A program made the translations under genes and the position numbers. Source: Novosphingobium sp. JCM 18896 (GTDB lineage: Bacteria; Pseudomonadota; Alphaproteobacteria; Sphingomonadales; Sphingomonadaceae). Taken from it: 64,000 bases of DNA. This document shows positions 8,790-18,084 of this stretch, piece after piece. Below the pieces are notes generated by a model. It ran no database searches and had not been told where the DNA came from. It was given only the letters and a program-made list of their open reading frames with translations. Location of the stretch: NCBI RefSeq assembly GCF_025938095.1, contig NZ_JAPCZF010000001.1, positions 1,154,905 through 1,218,904 of the forward strand, read 5' to 3'. The first letter of the stretch is position 1. Every line of letters starts with the position of its first letter.

Positions 8790-11765
8790 TCATTCTGCAT
8801 CATCGCCCTCCCCGCCAAGCTGGCCCAGCCATTCGTCGAGCCGCATGAGCTGGTCGTAGTCGTTATACCCGCCGATGTCGGGATTGAGCCGCGCGGTGAA
8901 GGGTTCGCTGCCCAGGATCCACTTGTCGATCGCCTCGACCAGATAGCGCGTGGTCTCCGAAATGAACTCCTCGCGCGGAATGCCCGTACGGCGGCTGCCT
9001 TCGAGGATCGGCTCCTCGCGATAGCCGAAGGCGATCTCGCCGCGCTGCTTGAGATCGCGCGACAGCGACCAGTATTCGAAGCGCCCGGCAGCGCCCGAAA
9101 CGCCTTCGAAGCCGCCCTGCTCGGCGATCATGCCGATCAGCCCGAGCTGGAGCGCAAAACCCTCCTGCACCATCGACCGCGAAGGCGGCTGGCCGGTCTT
9201 GTAGTCGACCACGGCGAGCCTGCCGTCGGGCAGCTTGTCGATGCGATCGGCGCGGCCGTGGACGCGCACGCCCTTGACCAGCATGTCGCCCTTGCGCTCG
9301 CTGGCCAGCACCGTGCGCCCCTCGGCCTGCAGCCGCGCGATCTCCTCGCCGATCCAGCCCAGCGCCGCGACCAGGCGCGGCCGCCACAAGGTACGCATCA
9401 GCGGGTGCGCGCTCATCTCGTCGAGTTCCTCGTCGGCGATCGCCAGCAGGTCGCCGCCTTCCTTGTGCCAGCGTTCGAGGATCGCGTGGACCGCGGTGCC
9501 TTTCCAGGCGGCCGAAGGCTCGGCGTCGAGCGGATCGAGCGAGGACAGCCGCAGGATCGAGCTCGCATAGAACTGGTAGGGGTCACCACGCAGACGATCG
9601 AGACCGGTCACGGCGATATCGACCTTGCGCTGCTCGGCGCTGGGCATCGGCTGCGGCTGGGGATAGCGCGGCGCCGGCGCGGCGTCGTCGATCGCGCGCG
9701 CCAGCTCGACCGCGCGCTTCTCCTCGTGCATGCCGAGAAGGTCGCCGAGCATGGCCCTGACCCTCAGCACGAAGCGCGAGGGGATCACGGGTGCGCCCTC
9801 GTCGCGCTGCGCCCAGGACAAGACGACCTCGGGCGCGCCGAGCGCCGCCGCGAGATCGTGCGCCGACAGGCCGATGCGGAAGTCCGCGCCGGGCACGCCG
9901 AGCGCGCGCAGCACGGCCGGCGGCAGCAGCGCGTCGGGCGACGGCGACGCCGGCCAGACGCCCTCGGTCAGCCCGCCGCAGATCACCAGGTCGGCGCGGC
10001 TCATTCGCGCTTCGATCAGGCCGTAGACCGAGACGCGCGGGTGGCCGCCCCAAGGCGGGCGCACCGCCTGGCGGTCCATCGCGTCGCGCAGCACCGCATG
10101 AAGCTCGCGCGGATCGAGCATGGTCCCCGCGCCCCGCGCCGCCTCGCGCAGATCCTCGACGAAGGACGACAGGGCGCGCCCATCGGGCTTGCCCCAAAGC
10201 GCCGTGCCGCAAAGCGCCTCGGCGACTTCGGCCAGCGCTTCGAGCAGGCCCGCGAGCGGCGCTTCGTCGATCGGCAGGAACAGCGGCGACAGCATGGCCT
10301 CGACCCCACTCCACCATTCGGCCACCCTCCCCTTCGCGGCCGCCGCAGCGATCGGCGCGAGTCCCGCCGCCTGGCGCGGTCCGCGCAGCGCGAGATCGAG
10401 ATGCCGCGCGGCTTCGAGCCAGGCGGCGCGATCTCCCTCCGCAGCGACCAGCGGGTGGGTCAGCAAAGCCAGCAGCGGCACCGGCGCGGCCTGTTCGGCA
10501 ACGAGTTCGGCCAGCAGCAGCAGCAAGCGGCCCGCCGGGGTCTGGGCCAGCGGCTGACCGGCGGTATCGTCGGCCTCTATTCCCCAGCGATCGAGCTGCG
10601 CGACGACGCGGCCAGCAAGGCCGCGGTCGGGGGTGATCAAGGCCACCCGGCGCTCGGGTTGCTCCAAAGCTTCGCGGATCAGCACGGCGATCGCCTGCGC
10701 TTCCTCGCCCGGATGCGCAGTCTCCATCAGGCGCACGCCGGACAGGCGGCGCTGGTCGGCGGGCAGGTCGACCCAGCGTGCCGAGGCCGAGGGCGGCAGG
10801 AACAGGTTGGAGATCGCCAGGCTGCGTTCGGGCGGCGATGCGCTCAGGCCAGCGCGGTGCCAGGGCTGCACCTCCTCGCGCGCCACGCCCATGCGGTTGA
10901 GCAGCAGCTTGAGATGGTATTGCGGATGGGTTGCGGCGTCATTGCGGCCGAAAGGAGAGCCGTCAAGTTCGGGCGCCTTGCCGGCACTGCCGAGCGCGTC
11001 CCAGACATCCTCGTCGAGCGCGAGATCGAGATCGGGCAGGACCACGGCGCCTTTCGGGAGCTCCGAAACCACGCGCAGCAGCCGCGCGAGCGCCGGTGAG
11101 GCCGAGGTCACGCCAGCGGCCACGATCGGATTTTCCGGCGGATTTTCACACCAACGCCGCGCCGCATGATCGAACAAGGCGTTGCGCCGCGTCGGTGCGT
11201 CGACCATCTCGCGCTCGGCCAGCTCGGCGTTCCAATGCGCCTGGACCATCAGGAAACTGCGCGTCGAATCCTGCCAGTGCCGAGCGAGATCACCCACGAT
11301 TCCAACGACTTCCTCGGACAGTAGGTCGATCGGCGCGATCCCCTCGACGAGCAGCCGGTCCATCGTCCGCCCGAGCTCGAAAGCCCGCCGCAGCAGCGCC
11401 GCACCCTGTCCTGCCTGATCGCCCTCGACCGCGCGCAGATAATGCGCGAGCCGCAGCCAGCGGTAGGTCGGATCCACCGCGCGCGGCACCTCGGCACCAG
11501 CCCCCAGCGGATCGAGCAACGCGCCCAAGGTCTCGTCGAGATCGAGATCACCCACCGCCGCCATCCGCGGCAGCAGCATGCCCGCTCCCGACAGTCGGAT
11601 GAAAGCCTCGGTCACCGTCCGCACCGCGCGCTGGCTCGGCAGCAGCAGGGTCAGTCGAGCGAGACCGAGTTCGCCGTCGGAATAGCGCGGGATCAGCCCC
11701 GCGACGAGCGCATCGGCAAAACCGCGGTGCGCGGCGATCGAGTAGATCCGCGGGCCCTCAGGCAC
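8790..11765 (-). CDS. addB: Double-strand break repair protein AddB
   Basis: AddB is the partner of AddA; it scans for the recombination hotspot sequence and cuts the 5' strand. The protein is 991 residues. The N-terminal helicase-like half (LTLLLPSQRAVRTVTEAF) lacks a Walker A GxGKT, as I recall for the alphaproteobacterial form. The C-terminal RecB-like nuclease is visible as GRADRIDKLPDGRLAVVDYK followed by TGQPP. No iron-sulfur cysteine set is visible around this nuclease, unlike Bacillus AddB. The GTG start at 11765 overlaps the murU stop by 8 nt, so translation should be coupled. Confidence 0.95.
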   Translation of the reverse strand: MPEGPRIYSIAAHRGFADALVAGLIPRYSDGELGLARLTLLLPSQRAVRTVTEAFIRLSGAGMLLPRMAAVGDLDLDETLGALLDPLGAGAEVPRAVDPTYRWLRLAHYLRAVEGDQAGQGAALLRRAFELGRTMDRLLVEGIAPIDLLSEEVVGIVGDLARHWQDSTRSFLMVQAHWNAELAEREMVDAPTRRNALFDHAARRWCENPPENPIVAAGVTSASPALARLLRVVSELPKGAVVLPDLDLALDEDVWDALGSAGKAPELDGSPFGRNDAATHPQYHLKLLLNRMGVAREEVQPWHRAGLSASPPERSLAISNLFLPPSASARWVDLPADQRRLSGVRLMETAHPGEEAQAIAVLIREALEQPERRVALITPDRGLAGRVVAQLDRWGIEADDTAGQPLAQTPAGRLLLLLAELVAEQAAPVPLLALLTHPLVAAEGDRAAWLEAARHLDLALRGPRQAAGLAPIAAAAAKGRVAEWWSGVEAMLSPLFLPIDEAPLAGLLEALAEVAEALCGTALWGKPDGRALSSFVEDLREAARGAGTMLDPRELHAVLRDAMDRQAVRPPWGGHPRVSVYGLIEARMSRADLVICGGLTEGVWPASPSPDALLPPAVLRALGVPGADFRIGLSAHDLAAALGAPEVVLSWAQRDEGAPVIPSRFVLRVRAMLGDLLGMHEEKRAVELARAIDDAAPAPRYPQPQPMPSAEQRKVDIAVTGLDRLRGDPYQFYASSILRLSSLDPLDAEPSAAWKGTAVHAILERWHKEGGDLLAIADEELDEMSAHPLMRTLWRPRLVAALGWIGEEIARLQAEGRTVLASERKGDMLVKGVRVHGRADRIDKLPDGRLAVVDYKTGQPPSRSMVQEGFALQLGLIGMIAEQGGFEGVSGAAGRFEYWSLSRDLKQRGEIAFGYREEPILEGSRRTGIPREEFISETTRYLVEAIDKWILGSEPFTARLNPDIGGYNDYDQLMRLDEWLGQLGGEGDDAE

Positions 11766-12477
11766 GCGTCAAGAGCGCCTCGGTCGGCGCGATCGCTCCG
11801 GGTTCGCCGACCTCGCACCACAGGCCCGTATGCGACAGACCATAGAGCCGTTCCTCGGCAATTGCGCGTTCCCACAGGACGTTGGTCGAGAAGGCGCCCT
11901 CGGGTGCCTCGCGCAACAGGCGGTGCGAAACGATCTGGATGCCGGTGTAGATGAAAGGCGCGATCCGCCCCGTCCGGCGGCGGCTGATCCGGCCCAGGGG
12001 ATCGAGATGGAAATCGCCCTTGCCCTCGTAGTTCGCCGCGCGCGCATGCGGCACAACGAGCAGCAGCGCGTCCATCTTGTCTGCGTCCCACCGATCGGAC
12101 AGCTCGCGAAAGGCGTTGCGCGGACCGTCGAGCCAGATGTTGTCGCTGTTGAGGCAGAAGAACGGATCGGGCAGCAACGGTGCCGCCTTGACCATGCCGC
12201 CGCCGGTCTCGAGCAGCAGGTCCCGCTCGTCGGAAATCGTGATCTCCGGCCCCCGCTTGCGCGCCTTGAGATGGGCTTCGAGCGCATCGGCCAGATAGTG
12301 GACGTTGACCACGGCCCTGGCGACGCCGGCATTGGCGAGCCCGTCGAGGCTGTAGTCGATCAGCGCCTTGCCGTTGACGCGCACCAGCGGCTTGGGCTGG
12401 CTCGCGGTCAGCGGCCGCATGCGCTTGCCGAGGCCCGCGGCCATGACCATCGCCGTATCGCTCGCGAGTTCGCTCAC
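11758..12477 (-). CDS. murU: N-acetylmuramate-1-phosphate uridylyltransferase (MurU-like nucleotidyltransferase)
   Basis: The predicted reaction joins UTP and MurNAc-1-phosphate to UDP-MurNAc, the second step of the murein-recycling bypass of MurA. The protein is 239 residues with the nucleotidyltransferase signature MAAGLGKRMRPLTASQPKPL near the N-terminus and a metal-binding LNSDN motif. The GTG at 12477 (VSELASDTAMVMAAG) overlaps the amgK stop as GTGA, which fixes the start; the frame is open further upstream. Adjacency to the AmgK-like kinase supports MurU over a general sugar-phosphate nucleotidyltransferase. Confidence 0.88.
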   Translation of the reverse strand: MSELASDTAMVMAAGLGKRMRPLTASQPKPLVRVNGKALIDYSLDGLANAGVARAVVNVHYLADALEAHLKARKRGPEITISDERDLLLETGGGMVKAAPLLPDPFFCLNSDNIWLDGPRNAFRELSDRWDADKMDALLLVVPHARAANYEGKGDFHLDPLGRISRRRTGRIAPFIYTGIQIVSHRLLREAPEGAFSTNVLWERAIAEERLYGLSHTGLWCEVGEPGAIAPTEALLTRA

Positions 12478-13454
12478 AGCTGGTAGCTCCCGCCGCCGGC
12501 TTCGCGGAGTTCGGCCGGGACGTTCGCATCGAACCAGGCGGCGACGGGCGCCAGCGCCGGATGTGCGAGATCGCGTTCGAGCAGCGCCCAGACTCGCGGG
12601 ATCAGGTCGAGGTAGCGCGGCTTGCCGTCGCGCTTCCACAAACGGACGAAGATGCCGACGATCTTGGCATTCCGCTGTGCGCCCAGCCGAGCGTAGTCGG
12701 CAAAGAAGTCTTCCAGCGGCACCCCGGTCTTCTGGACGTAATGGTCGAACATCTCGGCCTCGAGCTCGGGCGAGACGTCGCGGCGCGCGTCCTGGAGCAG
12801 CGAGACGAGATCGTAGGCTCGGTGGCCGATCAGCGCGTCCTGGAAGTCGAGCAGCCCCTGCTTGTGCAGTTCGCCCAGCAGCATGATGTTTTCAGCGTGA
12901 TAGTCGCGCAGCACGGTCACGCCCGGGCGCTGGCGCAGCGCCAGCGGTTTGAGCACCTGTTCCCAGGCCTCGGCATAGCCGTTGCCGTCGACGTAGAGAT
13001 TCTGCGCGGGGCAGTACCAGTCGACGAACAGCTTCGCCTCGCGCTGGTATTCGGGGATGCCGTAGTCGAGGAAAGGCCCCGACGGCAGGCGGTGCAGGTC
13101 GACCAGCGCATCGACCGCGGCGCGATAGATCTCGCGCTCGTCGTCGGGCCACTGGTCGAGATAGTCGCGCATCCGCGCGAGGCCGAAGTCCTCGAGCAGC
13201 ACGAGCCCGCGGCCTGCATCCTCGGCGAGGATCCGCGGCGCGCGCATGCCATTGGCGTCGAGCCACTTGGCGGCACGCAGGAACGGCCCAGGGTCCTCGT
13301 GCGGTGGCGGCGCGTCCATCAGCATCGCGGTCTTGTCGCCGCGGCGAATGCGGAAATAACGGCGGAACGAGGCGTCGCCGGCCAGCGGCTCGACGTCGCT
13401 GCCCCCCCAACCGGCGGTGTCGAGGAAATGGTCGAGGCCTTCGGGCAGCGTCAT
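12474..13454 (-). CDS. amgK: Anomeric MurNAc/GlcNAc kinase (AmgK-like phosphotransferase)
   Basis: The predicted role is phosphorylation of MurNAc (and GlcNAc) at C1 with ATP, feeding MurU; this route bypasses the fosfomycin target MurA. The 326-residue protein has the aminoglycoside-phosphotransferase fold: the nucleotide loop LAGDASFRRYFRIRRGDKTA, the Brenner-type catalytic loop DYHAENIML, and LLDFQDALIGHRAYDL in place of the DFG segment. Start at ATG 13454 overlaps the tsaE stop (ATGA); another ATG lies 6 nt upstream at 13460. The pairing with murU is the main argument against an antibiotic-resistance kinase. Confidence 0.87.
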   Translation of the reverse strand: MTLPEGLDHFLDTAGWGGSDVEPLAGDASFRRYFRIRRGDKTAMLMDAPPPHEDPGPFLRAAKWLDANGMRAPRILAEDAGRGLVLLEDFGLARMRDYLDQWPDDEREIYRAAVDALVDLHRLPSGPFLDYGIPEYQREAKLFVDWYCPAQNLYVDGNGYAEAWEQVLKPLALRQRPGVTVLRDYHAENIMLLGELHKQGLLDFQDALIGHRAYDLVSLLQDARRDVSPELEAEMFDHYVQKTGVPLEDFFADYARLGAQRNAKIVGIFVRLWKRDGKPRYLDLIPRVWALLERDLAHPALAPVAAWFDANVPAELREAGGGSYQL

Positions 13455-13900
13455 GGACATGGCAGCCGCCCTAGCCAATCCGCCCCCGCCTCCACAATCG
13501 CAATCCGCCCGGAGCCCACAGCTTCCAACGCAATCGCGAGGCAGCCCGGCTCATGCGCGAAACCGCCGGCGTGCTCGGGCCATTCGGCGAGCAGCGCAGC
13601 GCCCTGGCGATAATCGTCGAGACCGATCTCCTCGGCCTCGGCCGGGTGCGACAGGCGGTAGAAGTCGGCGTGGACCAGCGGCAAGCGGACGGCCGGTGGC
13701 TCGTAGAGCTCGACGATCGCGAAGCTCGGCGAAGGGATTTCGCCCTGGTGGCCCAGCGCGGCAATGACTGCGCGCGCCAAAGTCGTCTTGCCCGCGCCGA
13801 GCCCGCCCGAAAGTGCGACCACGTCGCCCGCTTGCAGCTTCGCCGCAATGGCGCGGCCGAACCGCTCCATCGCTTCCAGATCGGGCAGTTCGATCCTCAC
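13451..13900 (-). CDS. tsaE: tRNA threonylcarbamoyladenosine biosynthesis ATPase TsaE
   Basis: TsaE is the P-loop ATPase that works with TsaB and TsaD to make t6A at position 37 of ANN-decoding tRNAs. The protein is 149 residues with Walker A GGLGAGKTTLAR near residue 32, the SPSFAIVELY strand and the HADFYRLSHPAEAEEIGLDD segment typical of the family. The GTG start at 13900 overlaps the upstream divL stop (GTGA), and its stop overlaps amgK (ATGA). It is the second gene of the divL-tsaE-amgK-murU-addB-addA operon. Confidence 0.95.
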   Translation of the reverse strand: MRIELPDLEAMERFGRAIAAKLQAGDVVALSGGLGAGKTTLARAVIAALGHQGEIPSPSFAIVELYEPPAVRLPLVHADFYRLSHPAEAEEIGLDDYRQGAALLAEWPEHAGGFAHEPGCLAIALEAVGSGRIAIVEAGADWLGRLPCP

Positions 13901-16254
13901 GGCAGCTCGACGATCGCCGCGGTCCCCTGGCCCGGCTCGGACAGCAGTTCGAGCGTGCCGCCATGTGCCTCGACGAGCTGCCGCGCGAGCGGCAGGCCCA
14001 GGCCCTGACGGCGCTCGACCGCCTTGCCATCGGCGCTGACCTTGAGCCCGCCCAGCGCGCGCGCCAGCATCGCCGCGTCCATGCCGGGGCCGTTGTCGGA
14101 AATGACGATCCGCGCCCAGTCCTGGCCTTTGACCTTGTGCCGCGACAGTTCGACGAGGATGCGCCCGCCGCCGGGCGTGGCCTGGATGGCGTTGTCGATC
14201 AGGTGCCCCAAGGCGCGCCCGAGCCGGCGCGGATCGCCCGAAATACGGCCGGCCGTGGCCTTGTTGCCGCGCAGGTCGAGCGACAGTTCGGCGCGACGGA
14301 TACGCGGTTCACGCTCCTCGACCAGCCGCGTTACGAAGGGCATCAGGTCGATCTCCTCGCGCGCGAGCGGCAGGATGCCGGCCTCGCTCTGCGACAGGTC
14401 GAGCACCGACTCGATCTGCTCGCCGAGGCGTTCGACCGAGGCGAGAATCGCGGTGACGTATTCCTGGCCGGTATCGGACAGCCCGCCACCGAGCCCCGCC
14501 TGGAGCAGTTCGGCAAAGCCGCCGATCGAGGTCAGCGGCGTACGGAATTCGTAGCTCATGTTGGCCAGGAAGCGCGTCTTGACCGCATCGGCCTCGACCA
14601 GCGCGGCGTTACGTTCGCGCAGGGCCTCCTCGGCCTTTTGCGAGTCGGTGATGTCGAGCACGGTCAGCAGGCCGTTGCCGTCGGGCAGCGGCACACCAGC
14701 GAATTCGAGCGTGCGGCCGTCGGCCAAGTGGACCCGGCCGCCGGTCTGCTTGCGATCGAGCGTGGCGGCGCGCACGACGTTGCCGACGCCCTTGGCCTGC
14801 GGCGGCCGCATCAGCCGCGCGGCGATGCGCTTGAGCAGGTCCTCGATGTGCGGATGCGTGTCGAGGAAATCGCTGTCGAGCCCCCAGTCGGCGGCGAAGC
14901 GGCGGTTCCACAGCTGCATGCGGCCATCGGGTGCGAAGACCGCGATCGATTCGAACAGGCTGTCGAAAGTCGCGGTGCGCGTGCGCAGCAGGGTGTCGCG
15001 CACGGCCGAGAGGCGCAGCTGTTCGGTGCGATCCTCGGCGACGAGCACGAGCCCGCCATCGGGCATCGGCTGCGCGACGATGCGTACGTGGGTACCGTCG
15101 CCCAGCGGCCAGGCCTCTTCCTGCGCCTCGTTCGCCGCGAACCAATCGGCCTTCTCACGGCGCCAGGCCTGATAGTCGCGCGCCTCGGGCACGCGACCGG
15201 CATCGCGCGCGATGTCGAGCAGCCGTTCGAACGGCGGCGGATTGAGCACGTGCGCCGGGGTCAGCGCGAACAGCCGCTGAAACGGCTGGTTGGCGAAGGT
15301 CAGCTGGCGCTTGGCGTCGAACTGCGCGACGCCGGCGGAGAGCTGGTCGAGCATCGAGCGCTGCGCATCGCGGAAAGCCTTGAACTGGCGGCCCAGTTCC
15401 TCGAGGTCCTCGACGTCGATCGCATAGCCGGCAATGCCGTCGTCGATCAGCGGCAGGTCGCTGACTCGCAGCGCGCGGCGCTCACCGTCGATCGTCGCGT
15501 GGACCATGCGCTCGATCGGCAGCTTCTGCTGCGCGGCCTGGAGCGCGACCTGCGCAGCGGTGAGGCCGTCGACCGCCTCGACCAGTTCGGTGCCCTTCTC
15601 GACGACGCTCTCGGCGCTCTTGCCCGCGACGGCGGCAACATAGGCCGAATTGACCAGCCGCAGGCGACCGTCGTGGCCGCGGAACCACATCGGCATCGGC
15701 GCGGCCTCGATCAGCGAGACCAACGCGCTGAAGTCTCCGCGCGCACGCGCGGCTTCGGCACGCAGCTTGACCAGCTCGCTCTCGCTGTCGGAAAAGTCGA
15801 AGACCCAGACCAGCGCCGCGCCGCCGGGCGAGACGTGCGGATCGGCCAGGTGTCCGCGCAAAGCCAGCGACCGGCGCGATCCGCGCGGCGTGGCCACCAT
15901 ACGGAACGGCGCAGCGGTCTTCTGGGTGCGGCGGACCTCGGCGGTCAGCTCGGCGAGCTGTTCGGCGGTCAGGCCCTTGTCGCCGGTGTCGAGCTCGGTG
16001 AGGAATTGCGGGACCGTGTCGAGCCCCAGCCAGTTGGCCAGGCGCTGCGGCGCCTCGATCCGGCCGTCGGCGCGGACGAGCAGCGGCAAGGCCGGCGATT
16101 CGTCGATCATGCGTGCAAGCCGGCGCATCGAACGCTGGCCGGCCTCGGCACGCTGCTGGCGCACCCGCGCCATGACGATCGCCCAGCCCGCGGCGAGCGT
16201 CCAGGCTGCCAGCAGCATTCCCAAGAGGACGAGCACGGTCTGGCTGAGGATCAT
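13897..16254 (-). CDS. divL: DivL-like PAS-domain pseudo-histidine kinase
   Basis: A membrane-bound sensor-kinase homologue of 785 residues. It has one N-terminal membrane segment (about residues 4-29), PAS-type regions (about 180-290, 300-410 and 430-540), a dimerisation helix and an ATPase domain with DNAIQ, NGPGMD and GLGLPLARQLVEAHGG. The phosphorylation helix reads NMSYEFRTPL: Tyr568 sits where a histidine is normal (codon 14551-14553, TAC). This is the hallmark of DivL, which in Caulobacter acts as a conformational regulator of CckA and the cell cycle. Length and layout match DivL (about 770 residues). It is the first gene of the operon; its stop overlaps tsaE. Confidence 0.9.
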   Translation of the reverse strand: MILSQTVLVLLGMLLAAWTLAAGWAIVMARVRQQRAEAGQRSMRRLARMIDESPALPLLVRADGRIEAPQRLANWLGLDTVPQFLTELDTGDKGLTAEQLAELTAEVRRTQKTAAPFRMVATPRGSRRSLALRGHLADPHVSPGGAALVWVFDFSDSESELVKLRAEAARARGDFSALVSLIEAAPMPMWFRGHDGRLRLVNSAYVAAVAGKSAESVVEKGTELVEAVDGLTAAQVALQAAQQKLPIERMVHATIDGERRALRVSDLPLIDDGIAGYAIDVEDLEELGRQFKAFRDAQRSMLDQLSAGVAQFDAKRQLTFANQPFQRLFALTPAHVLNPPPFERLLDIARDAGRVPEARDYQAWRREKADWFAANEAQEEAWPLGDGTHVRIVAQPMPDGGLVLVAEDRTEQLRLSAVRDTLLRTRTATFDSLFESIAVFAPDGRMQLWNRRFAADWGLDSDFLDTHPHIEDLLKRIAARLMRPPQAKGVGNVVRAATLDRKQTGGRVHLADGRTLEFAGVPLPDGNGLLTVLDITDSQKAEEALRERNAALVEADAVKTRFLANMSYEFRTPLTSIGGFAELLQAGLGGGLSDTGQEYVTAILASVERLGEQIESVLDLSQSEAGILPLAREEIDLMPFVTRLVEEREPRIRRAELSLDLRGNKATAGRISGDPRRLGRALGHLIDNAIQATPGGGRILVELSRHKVKGQDWARIVISDNGPGMDAAMLARALGGLKVSADGKAVERRQGLGLPLARQLVEAHGGTLELLSEPGQGTAAIVELP

Positions 16255-16347
16255 CGCGTCTTGGGTATGAGGCGGCGGATAGGATTACAAGGGGATGCCA
16301 ACCACTCTTCGCCAGCTCCGCAGATGCCGTGGGCATAAACGCAAACG

Positions 16348-16374
16348 CCGACCTCACCCGGAAGGTGAGATCGG
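16348..16374 (-). terminator. Rho-independent terminator of ahcY
   Basis: Read on the minus strand, a hairpin CCGATCTCACC / TTCC / GGGTGAGGTCGG (one G-T wobble) is followed by the T-rich CGTTTGCGTTTAT. It lies 56 nt beyond the ahcY stop, so it should end that transcript and separate it from divL. Confidence 0.75.
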
Positions 16375-16429
16375 CGGCTCGCGATCGTATAGCGCCGAGC
16401 TTCGTGCGAAGCCCGGCACGACGTTTCGA

Positions 16430-17836
16430 TCAGTAGCGGTAGTGCTCGGGCTTGAACGGACCTTCGGTGGTCACGCCGATGTAGTCCGCCTGCTTCTGGG
16501 TCAGCTTGGTCAGCTTCACACCCAGCTTGTCGAGGTGAAGCGCAGCGACCTTCTCGTCGAGATGCTTCGGCAGAACATAGACTTCGTTCTTGTAGTTCTC
16601 ACCCTTGGTGAAGAGCTCGATCTGCGCCAGCACCTGGTTGGTGAACGACGACGACATGACGAAGCTCGGGTGGCCGGTGGCGCAGCCCAGGTTCACCAGG
16701 CGGCCCTTGGCGAGGATGATGATCTGCTTGCCGTCCGGGAACTCGACGAGGTCGGTGCCCGGCTTGACCTCGGTCCACTTGTAGTTGTCGAGCGCGGCGA
16801 TCTGGATCTCGCTGTCGAAGTGGCCGATGTTGCAGACGATGCTCATCGGCTTCATCGCCTTCATGTGCTCGGCGGTGATGACGTGCTCGTTGCCCGTGGC
16901 GGTGACGAAGATGTCGGCGCGCGAAGTCGCCTCTTCCATCGTCACGACTTCATAGCCCTCCATCGCCGCCTGCAGCGCGCAGATCGGATCGATCTCGGTA
17001 ACCAGCACGCGCGCGCCGCCGTTGCGGAGCGAAGCGGCCGAACCCTTGCCGACGTCGCCGAAGCCGGCGACGCAGGCGACCTTGCCCGCCAGCATCACGT
17101 CGGTGGCACGGCGGATCGCGTCGACCAGCGATTCCTTGCAGCCGTAGAGGTTGTCGAACTTCGACTTGGTGACGCTGTCGTTGACGTTGATCGCCGGGAA
17201 CGGGAGCTTGCCCTCCTTGGCGATCTGGTAGAGGCGGTGCACGCCCGTGGTGGTCTCTTCCGACACGCCCTTGAGCGCCTTGACCGTCTCGGTCAGGTAG
17301 CCCGGCTTGGCCTTGAGGAAGGCGTTGAGCGCGCGGACGAATTCGATCTCTTCGGCGTTGCTCGGCTCGAACAGCTTCTCGCCGGCTTCGACGCGCGCGC
17401 CCCAGAGCGCGAACATCGTGGCGTCGCCGCCGTCGTCGAGGATGATGTTGGCGGTCGTATCACCCCAGTCGAAGATCGAACCGACGTAGTCCCAGTAGTC
17501 GGCCAGGCTCTCGCCCTTGACGGCGAAGACCGGAATGCCCGCGGCGGCGATCGCGGCGGCGGCGTGGTCCTGGGTCGAGAAGATGTTGCAGGTGGCCCAG
17601 CGCACGTCGGCGCCGAGCGCCACCAGCGTCTCGATCAGCACGGCGGTCTGGATCGTCATGTGCAGCGAACCGGTGATGCGCGCGCCCTTGAGCGGCTGCG
17701 ACGCGCCGAACTCCTGGCGCAGCGCCATCAGGCCGGGCATCTCGGTCTCGGCGATCTTGATCTCGGCGCGGCCGAAATCGGCGAGGCCGATGTCGGCGAT
17801 GACGTAGTCGTTCTGGACTTCTGCGACGCTAGCCAC
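16430..17836 (-). CDS. ahcY: Adenosylhomocysteinase
   Basis: Hydrolyses S-adenosylhomocysteine to adenosine and homocysteine, removing the inhibitory product of methyltransferases and feeding the methionine cycle. The protein is 468 residues from a GTG start at 17836, chosen because AGGAG lies 9 nt upstream and because [20 protein letters not shown] is the usual N-terminus; the frame is open to 17902. The NAD-binding motif is [10 protein letters not shown], and the C-terminus ends in the conserved [10 protein letters not shown], in which lysine and tyrosine reach into the partner subunit. A perfect palindrome 107 nt upstream (17943-17962) is a likely operator. Confidence 0.97.
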   Translation of the reverse strand: MASVAEVQNDYVIADIGLADFGRAEIKIAETEMPGLMALRQEFGASQPLKGARITGSLHMTIQTAVLIETLVALGADVRWATCNIFSTQDHAAAAIAAAGIPVFAVKGESLADYWDYVGSIFDWGDTTANIILDDGGDATMFALWGARVEAGEKLFEPSNAEEIEFVRALNAFLKAKPGYLTETVKALKGVSEETTTGVHRLYQIAKEGKLPFPAINVNDSVTKSKFDNLYGCKESLVDAIRRATDVMLAGKVACVAGFGDVGKGSAASLRNGGARVLVTEIDPICALQAAMEGYEVVTMEEATSRADIFVTATGNEHVITAEHMKAMKPMSIVCNIGHFDSEIQIAALDNYKWTEVKPGTDLVEFPDGKQIIILAKGRLVNLGCATGHPSFVMSSSFTNQVLAQIELFTKGENYKNEVYVLPKHLDEKVAALHLDKLGVKLTKLTQKQADYIGVTTEGPFKPEHYRY

Positions 17837-17942
17837 GGTGGGAAACTCCTGCTGCTTGAACCCGCGATCCGGCCCTGCCGGATGCAAGGACGGGCGGTGC
17901 ACGATTGCCCCGCCCTTAGCCCAGGCCAGCCCTAGGTGGCAA

Positions 17943-17962
17943 ATATAAAGATTGCTTTATAT
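17943..17962. promoter_or_regulatory. Perfect inverted repeat upstream of ahcY, probable operator
   Basis: ATATAAAG, four spacer bases ATTG, then CTTTATAT: two exact 8-bp arms in an otherwise GC-rich gap. It sits 107 nt upstream of the ahcY start and opposite the end of the secreted-protein transcript. ArsR-type SahR/SamR regulators of proteobacteria bind palindromes upstream of S-adenosylhomocysteine and methionine genes; assignment to that family is inference from position and symmetry. Confidence 0.7.
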
Positions 17963-18010
17963 GATCCGCAGGCAGTTCACACAGGTGGCGGTCCGGCACC
18001 GAAACGCAAA

Positions 18011-18040
18011 ATGGGCGGCCCCTTTTCGGGAGCCGCCCAT
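18011..18040 (-). terminator. Terminator downstream of the 18085-18612 gene
   Basis: On the minus strand ATGGGCGGCTCCC / GAAAA / GGGGCCGCCCAT forms a strong hairpin followed by TTTTGCG. It lies 45 nt past the secreted-protein stop and shields the ahcY promoter region from read-through. Confidence 0.8.
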
Positions 18041-18084
18041 CGTTCCCCGCAGAGGTTGGGGAGACACCGACAGAACGCTGTCGC

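Noticed and set aside
7257..11099. A 1280-codon open frame on the plus strand opposite addA and addB
   Set aside because: It is antisense to two well-supported genes; the low-complexity, His/Arg/Leu-rich translation is a by-product of high GC and strong codon bias.
12474..13454. Aminoglycoside-resistance phosphotransferase
   Set aside because: The fold matches, but pairing with a MurU-like nucleotidyltransferase in a housekeeping operon supports AmgK of the murein-recycling route.
17837..17942. SAH or SAM riboswitch in the ahcY leader
   Set aside because: No recognisable conserved pairing pattern of these riboswitches by eye; the perfect palindrome suggests protein control instead.
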